64,000 bases of DNA from Oidiodendron maius Zn (lineage: Eukaryota > Ascomycota > Leotiomycetes > Myxotrichaceae): the NCBI GenBank assembly GCA_000827325.1, contig KN832892.1:1-64000 (forward strand), given 5' to 3'. Below, piece after piece: positions 45,016 to 55,665 of the stretch (position 1 is its first letter; every line of letters starts with the position of its first letter). A program made the position numbers and the translations under genes. The notes beneath the pieces are model-generated. The model was given only the letters and a program-made list of their open reading frames with translations, ran no database searches and was not told the DNA's origin.

Positions 45016-46190
45016 CTAAACAAGATGCGCGGTGTCCTTCTTGGCGATGTTCTGCTTTTGAGTTTGAATAAAACCATTAAGATCCCCAACAGGAAGCTGG
45101 AAAGGAAATTCTAGCGCCTGAAGTAGCTGTGAGAGCAGGAGATACCAACCAGCTACTGCAGAGACAAATGCAGTCGCACCAGCAGCCTGTGTACCCAAGA
45201 ACCAACAATTAGCCAGCAATAACTTAAGATTCTAGTCAAATTAGGCCAGAAGCGCGGGGATGATAACTCACAATATCAATGTTGACCGCGAGGTCCACCT
45301 GGGCTTGGGCTATCTGCCAATGGCCCGCGGTCAAAAGGCCCAGAGCGATAATCAGGAAGAAAAATATAGTAACAAAGACGAGATTTGTGCGGAGAGCGCA
45401 GATAAAGTAGAAGGTGCAGAGGAGACCCATGAACAGGGGAAAGAATCCAAAGGTAGCTTGGAATTCTGCAGTATTATTGCCATAAGCTGCACTAGCATTG
45501 TAGTACGGTGTAAGTGTGCTTGCGAAACTTAAGAAGAATGCGCCTTGATAAGATCAGCTATGTCAGCTCTAAACAATGGCAAGGTACATAAGTGGTAGGT
45601 ATAAAAGAAGCAAAGGATATGTAGCGCATGGTGGTATTCCTTACCAAAGGAACTAAGAACAACGAAAGGGAATGTATTCCCAAGGAAGAATTCAAGGACG
45701 CCTGAAATAAGCTGAAGCGCTCCACCAAACCAATAGTATGGCCCTCTGTAGGATAGTCGTCAGCGAGCGTTTTGATTATGTATGTATAAAAGGGTTGGAA
45801 TCCAGATGGAGTGATGATTACATATTTGCAGCGCCACCTCCTCCTGCTCCCCTCCAGCCCATCAATGCACAGGATAGTGGCGTCAAGGCTATGACGAAGC
45901 CAACTAGACCTCTAGTCTTAAAATTAGATACACATATGTGAAGCAGGTAATTGCTCGATGACATACAATGGTGTAGGGTTGGCAAACTTGAAGCGCAGGT
46001 CTCCTTTGACCTTGTTGGCTGGCGTTAAGTACATCTTCTCAAACATCTCAGGCGGGATGGTGATACTGCCAGCGGTTCGAATGCGGCGAAGAGTATCTTC
46101 TCGGGATTCGTTAATATGCTCGGCACCTCCATCTTTCGAGAAATCCTTCTCTAGAGGAGGTCGATTGGCAGATGTTGTTGTAATGGACAT
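45016..46190 (-). CDS. GPR1/FUN34/YaaH family carboxylate (acetate) transporter
   Basis: A six-helix plasma-membrane protein of the acetate/succinate transporter family (AcpA/Ato/Ady2 relatives). Start ATG at 46190 with a hydrophilic N-terminus. After splicing of the first intron (45966-45912) the family signature NPTPLGLVGF appears. Later exons give GPYYWFGGALQLISGVLEFF, a conserved transport segment, then helix pairs around LFMGLLCTFYFICALRTNL and LIIALGLLTAGHW, and the C-terminal AGWYLLLSQLL. Five exons, about 290 residues, no break seen. It lies next to peroxisomal CoA-enzyme genes, so it may import or export a short acid made or used there; that is inference from position. Confidence 0.9.
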
Positions 46191-46847
46191 GCTGTAATCG
46201 GACAGTAAGGTCCTGTAATTGCCCGGCGGGTCTGAGGAGTCACAGCGGAAAATTGGGGACTTATAAGGTTTATTTGTACTCCGCTATTGTTGTTGATCAA
46301 AAGTACACCCCATGGGGAATACGGAAACTGAGGACCTGGCATCAGGGCAAGTATGGCGCTACAGGTCACTCTACCATATTTCCTAAGCCTTATGTAGTTA
46401 GCGCAAGCGAAATCCGTTTGATGCCGAGCCGGTACCGACTTCGGTCCGGATTCGGTAGAAGGTAGGTTTGGAGTGGGAAATAATAAGCCACCTCAGATGT
46501 TTGCTTGACCTACCTCTCACTATAAATCATTTCCTGAGCTTAAATTGGAGACCGAGCGCTTTCTCAAAACATTCAGGGTGCTGTCCAATAAAATGCTACG
46601 AGCTAAATATAAATTTGGACCGCTGGTGAGCCTCTGTCTGTCTTGGTTTATTAATGCAGTTCACAAAGGATGGCCTAAATTTCCACGATGTCGGAAAATC
46701 GGCTAGTTACTAAACTGTAAGCCTTATCTTAAAGTGTCCGCCATCCGTATAATTTGCCACTCTCCGGAGACGTTATCAAATTAGCTCAATTTTAATCCTC
46801 TCTGAGGTTCACTTCGCATTAGTACTGTTATGGTAATTCATATTCGT
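46191..46847. other. Intergenic, transporter promoter
   Basis: Contains the transporter promoter and the 3' flank of the regulator gene. I searched for CCTCGG/CCGAGG and found none. No gene seen. Confidence 0.5.
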
Positions 46848-49647
46848 TCATCCTCCCAGTGCCGGCATATTCAAAAGATAGGAAACCATATTAAATCTGA
46901 AAGGGCTTTCGTCATCGTCATTCTCATTGTGCTCTACAATCTCATCCATCCCATCGAATAAAGAGCCTGTCTCCGTGGAACTCCCAAGTTCAAAGATGCC
47001 CCCATCAAGAAAGTCGGTCTCGTTGCGATCTCCTCGAGGTGCGGTAGGGGGGGGGGAGGATGTTAATTTATCTAGATGGCATCGTTGCGATCGGTTGTAT
47101 ACCGCTTCTAGCACGAGTGGTCTACTTCCCATGGTAGGGTCTTCTGGGCTCATTGTAAGAACACCATTAGCCGAACTTGGTAATTCCATCTCCTCCGCTG
47201 GCGCATGTGGCGGAGATAGGTCAATAATCCAACCCGGAAGCTCACTTTCAGATGGGTATTTCCCCTTAGATAGAGCGAAGTCTAGGGAAGCGGACAGCCT
47301 GAAGTAGAGTTGTGGTTCTGTGCTGACAAGATCAACCCAGCTCCTAGGACGAGCACTTAAAGTTCTTGATATGCGAAAATTGGCGTCGGCATCACTGCTA
47401 GTCGAAGTTTTTGTCATGCCAAGGTTGACATCGGCAGCATTGTTTGAAGGACAAGTCGTACGCTGACTGAAATCTACCAGATGCAGAAGCTTGCTTACGA
47501 CACCAAAAACAACACATACGAAATCAAAGCGATGACGACATTGCTTCATAGTCTCCACATATGCATCAAGTCGGTGCTGGCGCCTCGTCTTTTGTGGCTG
47601 CGTCGTCGAAAACCTCACGTCGAGGGACAGTAGAGCTAGTGGGAGCGCTGTGTAGGCAACACTGGGCGCCATGTTAGCATTCTAGACATTATAGCCTTGC
47701 TTGTGGCACTTAACAAGTTAAAGGAATGTGGAAGTACTAACACGCTAATAGGAAGGTGACCAATAAGCTCCAGAGTCACTAGATTGGTTATATTGCTTGT
47801 CACATTGATAATCCCGCGCTTGAGTTCGGTCTGCGTCATCTTCAGCTGCTGAGTATAATCTGTTATGAAGGCTTGGCGCTTATTCAAAATATACATAGCA
47901 TAATGACACCGCGCAATCTGAGCCGAGCTAGAGTAAAGTTAGAATTCTCATGATTTAGATAGACGAAATGCTCACAAATAATAAATATATGTCAAGTTCG
48001 TGTAAAGAGTCACCGACTTGTGCGGGGTTGCAGTGTCATCCGGACCGAGGACTAGTTGAGCCCTCGCCATTTCCATCCATTTCCCTAGCTCTTTTTGGCT
48101 CTCCTCAATACAATTGTGAAGCTTCGAGGGTGGGGTCCGGGTCGATAGATCTGGGATTACGACTCCGTTCAGAGGATATATTACCATGATCATCGAGGTT
48201 ACCGCTACAGCAAATTGGCATTGAACGATGAATATCCTAGCGAGAAAGCTTTTCGTATCCGTATCGTATACTTGGGATCGCTCCACTTCTCCTGCGAAAT
48301 CCAGCTCTGTGACACCAGTCTGACTAAAATCAAAATGATCTGGCGTGATTTGAACAGGTCGTCGCACCCCCAGAGCAATTACCCGGTCTCGGAGCACACA
48401 GCACCACCAGAGGCGTTTCTTCTCCCTTGTTTGACGACTGGTCTGGCCTGGGAGGCAATAATAGAGATGCGCGCCGTCGGCTCGAGCATACTGGATGGCA
48501 GTAGACAACCACGATGTATTGTCTTGCTGCTCATGTGGTGTACTTTGAAATGAGAGCAGAAGCGACGCCTGAGCAATTGTAGCAGAGTCAGTCTCGGTCC
48601 TAAAGTTGTAAAGTAGCTATGGCACGGGTTAGTTTGTGCAGTTCTGAAGCTGAATTAGCAAGGCAAGCCTACCCTTGCTCGTTCATGAAACACCTCCCTC
48701 GCCATGTAGTAATTTCGAAAGCCACAAGCTCGTATTACATCTAGGGGAACAAACTTATATGCTTGTCAGAGGCGTCTGGGTCAGATTAAGGGAAGAGGCA
48801 TACCGAAGTCGCAGCAAAGAGCATTGCTTGGAACAGCAACAATGATATCGTCTCCGTCTCGTTTTTATTGCCCCTCAGGCTCAAATATATGTCCCAAAAG
48901 TGTCCTTCGTCTAGGATTGGTGTGCAAGGATGGACATAAAGGAAATAATGCCGTATAAACTGGTCGAGATGAGGTCTGCTCGGAACATGCAAACAGCCTT
49001 TTGATTCTAAGTATCTCACATCACCTGGGACCAACTTGGCCAATTCTTTCACTTCAAGAAACCGGTAGTACGAGAACGTGACACTGGTATTAAAGGCTAG
49101 CTCTTGGGTGAAGGGTGAAAAGCTGTTCAATACGGGTGGTATAGTGAATGGCCGAGATATAAATGGGGACAAGTGCTCTTCAGTCGGAAGACAACTAGAA
49201 TTTTGGCCAGGAAACAATCCGTAAGAACTGTCAAGCACGAGGTTGCTGGCTGGAGATCTAGACAAGGATATATTGTCGTCCTTTTCTACATTTGTTCCCC
49301 AAGGGTGCAGCTCTGGTGGAGCTTCAGCGGCAACTGGAACTGACGAAACCAAGGCAGCTGAAGGGACAAGTGGAGACGCAGTACTCAGAGCTTGAATTCT
49401 TTTCTTTGGGCGCCTACATAATGTGCCATCAGCCATAGAGCACTTTGAATAGGAGGAAGAATGCTTGATGGAATGCAGACCTTGCAGATGAATTCCGCAG
49501 AGTGCAGACGTGATCGTCCAACCTGCAGTTGGTACACGGAGAGCCGACAAGAGAGGTGTCGCATCTCACCTTACGCTCATGACACAAGTGACAAGCAATG
49601 CGAGCTCGTTTACGCGGCGGCCAATTGTTGTTGGGGATAGATTGCAT
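46848..49647 (-). CDS. Zn2Cys6 regulator, CTF1/FarA/AmdR-like
   Basis: A large nuclear regulator. The start at 49647 gives MQSIPNNNWPPRKRARIAC, a basic stretch followed by a zinc cluster with spacing C-X2-C-X6-C-X8-C-X2-C-X6-C (CHLCHERKVRC, then SPCTNC). The spacing and the RKVRCD...GxPCxNCR pattern are those of the CTF1, FarA/FarB and AmdR group. The middle region (YLESKGCLHVPSRP, FIRHYFLYVHPCTPILDE, then KKRLWWCCVLRDR) is the fungal-specific factor domain. Several introns interrupt the gene (for example after NSSAR near 49480, near 48790 and 48640, and near 47940 and 47700). The C-terminus ends YLLNMPALGG. More than 750 residues. Position suggests control of the adjacent transporter, esterase and peroxisomal genes; group membership (fatty-acid or amide regulators) supports but does not prove that. 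Confidence 0.85.
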
Positions 49648-50263
49648 GTTGGTGGCAGCTGGCGTGGTCTAAGCGACACCTGAGCAGACCGCTGGCAGTA
49701 GTCTATATACCCTCTTTAGTAGGGACAGAATATATTACATCAATGATGGGCTGATGTTCCAGAAGAGGCCAGAAGAGGAGGTCGGGATGGAGTTAAATTT
49801 TCCCTATGAATGCTAGGGACGATGGCCTTCCGACAATGTGGAGTGGGGTGGGGAAAGGCGGGGAGAAGTTGACCGTCTTGGTAATAACTCACCGGGTGAA
49901 CAGGCAACGAACGAGTCAGTGTGGGGAGCCAATAGGTTCACGGAGCCCCGTGGATATAACATCCGTCGCCACGGCACAGCCGAATATTAGCCGAATATGA
50001 AAACCCTCAATTTCTTGAAAGTAAACAATATGATTACACGTCAATATAGCTCCCTCAACACGCTCTATATGGCGCAGCTGGCAAGTCCGAAGGGCAAGTG
50101 GACGGAGCCAGGTATGCTCTTAATACCGATATGTCCGCATGTAGCCAACTTTTGCGTCCACACGGAGGTTCAGGCCCTCCGTACCCTAAAACCCAAGTAA
50201 TAAGGCAAGCTATCTACGTCATAGAAGCTTGGCAACGGATATGATCGTACCTTTGTGTTACAA
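49648..50263. other. Intergenic, regulator promoter
   Basis: Upstream region of the Zn2Cys6 gene. Several CGG-containing words, no recognised site and no supported gene. Confidence 0.45.
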
Positions 50264-50812
50264 TTGTCAGAGTTTGCTTATATAATTGATACCCAATCCG
50301 GTGGATTGAAGCCCAACCCTAGAAGCATATAAACCCCTAAGCCAGAGGGTTATATCCTTAATTAATTAATACACACATACACCCTTTACAGCTGTATTTT
50401 ACGTGCCCTTTTACGGTTCATTGTTCTGCCAGTATAACCTGTAGAGGATATTACCGATACGTTGTAGTTGTAGCCATATTAAGTTTAGCGCTGCAGCGCT
50501 CGTAAACCTGACAACAATCACCACACCAGTGGCGGCCTGAGGCTCTGAATTACCCAAGGGTAATGTCAGGTTTACGAGCAATGCAGCGCTAAACTTAATA
50601 TGGCTACAACTACAACGTATCGGTAATATCCTCTATAGGTTATACTGGCAGAACAATGAACCGTAAAGGGCACGTAAATACAGCTGTAAAGGACGTGTAA
50701 AGTGCTTCAATTAATTAAGGATATAACCCTCTGGCTTAGGGGTTTATATGCTTCTAGGGTTGGGCTTCAATCCACCGGATTGGGTATCAATTATATAAGC
50801 AAACTCTGACAA
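50264..50812. mobile_element. 549-bp foldback element with 250-bp inverted arms
   Basis: Arms 50264-50513 and 50564-50812 are inverted copies along their whole length (outer ends ttgtcagagtttgcttatat and its complement), differing by a few substitutions and small indels, around a 50-bp unique spacer. There is no open frame of note. This is a MITE or foldback transposon structure. Flanking bases (caa and cat) do not give a clear target duplication. As RNA it would form a very long hairpin. Confidence 0.85.
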
Positions 50813-51093
50813 CATGGAGGAGATGGAGTTTCCCCGGGATGGCGTAATGCTAAAAGGCGCTAAGGAAAAGCTTGTCCAAATGCTGCACTAGCACAATTTG
50901 AATTCCGACGCTAGCGGAGACTAATTTTCGACCTCGCCTACGGTGTGTCTCCAGTGAGTCCTACTTCTCCAGTCTATATCCTGGTAAACCGACTCTCGTG
51001 ATTCACATAAAACCGACGCTTGCGGGTTTCATAAATAAACCGACACTTACGGTTGAATGAGGCATTTTGAATTAATTGATGGTATCGACTGAA
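50813..51093. other. Between two small transposons, no gene seen
   Basis: About 280 bp with degenerate repeats of the word taaaccgac (near 50983, 51012 and 51037). I checked it for the missing 5' part of the alpha-galactosidase and found no matching exon. Confidence 0.5.
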
Positions 51094-51095
51094 TA

Positions 51096-51360
51096 CTTCG
51101 TACAGGCCCGAATAATCACCGGTTTTCTATCCGTGCACTACCCCCATGCTCTATAGATGCTTGGTCATGACGCTTTTATTAGAATTACTAGATTTTGTAT
51201 ACCCTCCTTAGCCTCAATCACTACAGTATAATGTGGTGATTTGAGTGTAAAAGCGGCTTTTAAAACATTAAAAAGTCATTGGGTTAACACCCCTAGCTTA
51301 CTAGAACCTTCCACCTTGTGCACGGACAGAAAACCGGTGATTATTTGGGCCTGTACGAAG
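51096..51360. mobile_element. 265-bp MITE with TA target duplication
   Basis: Inverted ends of about 42 bp (starting cttcgtacaggcccgaataa; mate at 51319-51360) match at all but two positions, both transitions. The element is flanked by TA on each side (51094-51095 and 51361-51362), the duplication of Tc1/mariner/pogo-type transposases. No coding capacity. It ends 75 bp before the first surviving exon of the alpha-galactosidase relic. Confidence 0.85.
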
Positions 51361-51436
51361 TAAAACAGGCTACCTGTGACCCTGCTGTCCAATCATGGTC
51401 GTTTTTGCCCCAGAAATATACTAACACAATTTACAG

Positions 51437-52096
51437 TATAGGGCCCATTTCTCTATGTGGTCTGCTCTCAAGTCTCCACTTCTCATCGGCACCGACCTCC
51501 GTGACTTGACAGCTTCGACACTTACGATCCTTAACAACCCCGCTGTGATTGCGATTAATCAAGATCCCCTTAGCCGATCAGCCGTGCGAATTCGTCGGGA
51601 CTTAGATGTCAAGAAGGACCAGTACGGAGTAGGCGAAGCACAAGTTTGGAGTGGACAACTAGCAGGTGGCGACCAGGTAGTCGTCTTCCTCAATGCGGCC
51701 GATGAAGATTTGAACATGGAGGCCAGTTTGACGGAGATTTTCTATCACGACGGACCCAATGATCATGCTCCACAGGTGAGAGAATCGTGGGACATATACG
51801 ATCTGTGGAGTGATCGCATGGAAGATGGGGTAGCTCAGAAAATTATCGATTCCACAATCCCTTCTAAAGCAAACAAGGTTATCACAGACGCCGGGTGGTA
51901 CAACTCAACTGCAGTTCCATACAACCAGGGTCTGAAAGACCTAGACCCAAGGTTATATGGGAAGAGGATAGGGACTATTGGTCCTGGGGGCTTGTTGAAG
52001 TCCAAGGTGAAGCGGCACTCAGCGGAGATGTTCAGGCTCATCAGCAAGAACAACAAAAGCCTCAAGAGATACAATCATATAAAGGATGAACTATAG
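51437..52096 (+). pseudogene. GH27 alpha-galactosidase, 5'-truncated
   Basis: The C-terminal half of a glycoside hydrolase family 27 enzyme, which removes terminal alpha-galactose from galactomannan and related sugars. The surviving exon follows a good acceptor (aatttacag/ with a branch site actaac upstream) and reads YRAHFSMWSALKSPLLIGTD, then LNNPAVIAINQDPL, the conserved end of the catalytic barrel, and a C-terminal beta domain to a stop at 52094. Everything upstream, including the signal peptide and both catalytic aspartates, is missing: the DNA 75 bp upstream is a MITE, and beyond that a foldback element. The surviving frame is clean for about 220 codons, so truncation may be recent. It should have no activity. 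Confidence 0.85.
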
Positions 52097-55000
52097 ATTT
52101 TGGTCTTTATTAGTATGTCGGTTTGAGGAGACACTAAGACCTAATAAAAGTTTGCTCTTATGGCATAAAGGAAGCTGCATATAGTCATCCCTGGCCTTAG
52201 CTTGTCCATTTATATAAATCTGTGTAGCTGTTTGCTTCCGGCGCTTAAACAACTAGTTAATCAATCCATCAATCCATCAATAAAATTAATCCAGCTGTAC
52301 CTTAGCGTATGATCCTGTCCGTTACAGGCACGTTCAATAAACTGGCATTGCAACATCTTCAATGACCATGACAGGCTCAAATGTCAATTTAGAGACAATT
52401 GAATCAACAATTGTCATTCATTTTGCAGAATGGAGTTCTCCGAGAAACACTCATATTCCAGATCTCCAGTATCTAGTCTTGTTCTGTACCAGGCAAAGAG
52501 TCCGACCAGGTCTTCTATCTCCATGGTTTCGCAAACCATAACCAACTTACATCTTATCCAACATACACCTATACTCCTCCGCCTCCTTCTCTATCTGCTC
52601 CTCTGTCCGCGTATTCCTCTCCGCATCCTCAATACTTGGCACGGCCCCTCCCGGCGTCGGTCTCTTCTTCACATCCCAGAACGCACCGCCCATGTTACCT
52701 ACCTCGTCAGTAAAAGCCCTGAGGTTAGGGAATTCAAATACGAAAACGACAGCTAAGACGACTTGATCGATATTGGCAACGGCGAACAGATATTTATTCA
52801 AACTGCTATATTAGAGCAGATAATTTGTCTAATAGATACATGATTGCCTTATCCACCAAGAAATTTACTTATAACTGCGATATATGGAGATAAATTAGTT
52901 TTGAGGGCGTTTGACGATAGACATATAAGGATTGGTACAGCTAGGCAGAAGTACTCTGCACTAGTCTGGCTGTGTCATTGCTCAACCTACTACCTATCCA
53001 TATGACCAGCTAACAAGGCCAACGAATAATTCAAATCGGTAATAGTTCACGTACGATTTGTCAAGGAAACATTTCTCTTTGCTACAAACTGGCTCATCAC
53101 CCGGGTTAGGCAAACCCACAACGAAAGCTCAAAGAGATTCGATAGACGGTCTCATTCTTGCCTAGTTCAAGCCTGGGTGTGGCTATCGACATGGATGACC
53201 TTGCCTTTGTTACCTTTGGTTTTATCGAAAACCTCGATTTAATATTCTTTAAACTGTCGCATCGGGACTGGCAAAGAGTAAATTGACCTCGAATAACCTA
53301 CCCTTAGGCAAGTAGAAGAGAGCAAGAGCTTGAACGACTTTGAAATATGCTTGATGGAGATGAAGACATGAGCTTTAGATTGATATGTTGTGTTGTATCC
53401 ATCGAGTGTCCAGTTCATGAACTGGACACCATATCGATAGGCTGGACGTCCATTTCGCACTTTAAAGTCCTGGATTGGATCTATGTAATTGGTCAATTAT
53501 ATTAACTTAATAGGTGAAAAATCAGCCCCTATCCCCATCCCCGCTGCCTACCATTTGGGCAACAAGTTCCATGCCGATAAAGTTACTTTGATATCCGTAG
53601 TGCTGGAGGGCCTGCTTCCTATATAGACAGATTATGTAAGGTTTCTCACCCCATTTTGATGGATGGTAGTTGTCTTCTAGCGTTGTATCGTACGGTCACA
53701 CGTTGAGCACCGTATTATCGTAACAGTTCAACAACACAGCTCTACAGAATGCACTTGTCTCCCGCCAGCTCTATAATACTAGTACAATCATAGGTTCATA
53801 ACCGGCACTATAGGCATTTATATAATGAGCATCGCTTAACTATCTCTTCACTACCCCTTACTATCTTCCAAATTTATATTCAAGGATTCTACTATAGTCT
53901 TGACCGACAGTTAGATATGCAGCCTTTAAAACTTCCCATCTATCAGAGCGATCCTTCTTTGCCTTGGGATTAGATTCGTGTGAGGCAATAATCATGTGAT
54001 ATTTTATACATTGTGAATAGTGCCACTTATGAATATTGTGTAAATAGCTTAAGTCAGAGCTTTCCTTAGGAATCTCTTTCTTCCCTTGTAAACAATCACT
54101 TCAACCAAGACACATTGGACCTCGCTCGTGCTGGTGTACCGTCACAATTCGCCAGAATCAAGGTGCTGACTTCGAGATGAGGTAATATCACTCGCAGTTG
54201 AAAGAGGAAGAATATATCTGTAGTTTGAGTTCGTCTAAGCAGATTCACCTGCGAGTGTCTTCTTTCGACCTGGGGAAGAAAACTAGGCCTACAAAGACTT
54301 CTGAGCTTTGAAATAGCAATTCAAGGCCTTTAATTACTGGATTAGCTAAAGGAGCCATATTAAAATCTATTTTTTATACCAGAACCCAGATCCGAATTCA
54401 GTATAACTATAACAAGAGTTCATTTTTTTTACCAGTCTCGGTATCAACAGTGATTGTTGTAACTTACAGTACAGTACACTATTGCCAAGCTGAACGAATA
54501 AGCGAAAGTACTTGATTCGATATTCTAACGAGCCAATGGAATTGACTGAACAAAAATTGCATGTCATAGTCGGGCCGTTCGGGTATTAGGAAAATACGGT
54601 AGCTACGTTCCCCAAGTGCAGCTTGCTTTATTCAAGGATGGCTTGTCCCTTTACGCGGATCGTCTAGAGCCGTTCCGGGGCTCTAAGGCCAGATTCAGAA
54701 ATATCAGAGGTAGGGATGGAGAAAATTCGAACGATCTCTTCAAGCGGGTCAAGAGACATCCGCCCAAAATAGGCCCGCTAGCCCCCCGGAAACAACGGCT
54801 CGACAACTAATGCCACGGTGTAGCAGTGTGCCAGGATGAGAAGAGCCGAGATGGAACCTTGAGTCTGCTGCAATAATGTGACAGGTAGCCAGAAGAGCCA
54901 TGTTCTAAGTGGATTAGACATCTCAAAACGCTGCGTAACGTACCGTTCGACGAGACCTCGCGGACTCCGCGGACGAAGGTCATCGGTTGCTGAATGGCCT

Positions 55001-55665
55001 TGATTATCGTTGTTTACCTGGAGATGCGACTTGACCTTCTGGAGCTAGGCATAGACAGAATGCAACAAGTCCAGATCTACCGTCCTTAGCAGGCCGAGTT
55101 TCTTCAGGCTAGAGTAGCAAGATGCGGGTTAGGTTGGAAATGTAACTTACTATGTTCGCAATAAAATTACGGAACTGAGACTTGCCCTTCCAGGGTTACA
55201 TTGCGTCAATGACCTAACAGTTATTGTGCCGTACCTTACACCCTCAGAACATACCTACCGTAGTAGAGCTCAGGTCGATAATTTCACCTGTCGCTGAGGA
55301 GTAACTTATCTGAACTATTAGACGTATGAAAGAATTAGTCATGAAAGCTCAGTTGCAAATTTTGTGATGAATATCTGGGCTTCTCTCTTCTCATTCGTCC
55401 TTTGAACACTATTAATCTTATGCCGGTGTTCAAATGTCGCGGTCCGATTTTGCTGGTTATATGTGTTATGCATGTCCTTGAGTAGTGACTTCATGGTTCT
55501 AATATCCGTTGTACTATACCTCTTTTTCCTATTATCCGAAGCTCGTAACAGCGAAAGCTGTACAGCGGTGTTAACCGAAGTATTTATATATCTGATTTCG
55601 GACCCTTATCATGGTAAATCAGAGTATCACATCCTTAGCAAAGATAGCAATTCTGGTTCCTCACA
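52097..55665. other. 3.5-kb gene-poor region
   Basis: Mixed AT-rich DNA with no convincing gene. Two minus-strand stretches have somewhat protein-like frames: 52801-52547 (MNKYLFAVANIDQVVLAVVF..., 84 codons, hydrophobic start, charged end) and 53496-53239 (85 codons, with NGRPAYRYGVQFMNWTLDG). Either could be an exon remnant of a lost gene; I recognise neither. Confidence 0.4.

Noticed and set aside
50264-50812. A CRISPR-like or tRNA-rich structure.
   Set aside because: There are only two inverted arms, not spaced direct repeats, and no tRNA cloverleaf; it is a foldback element.
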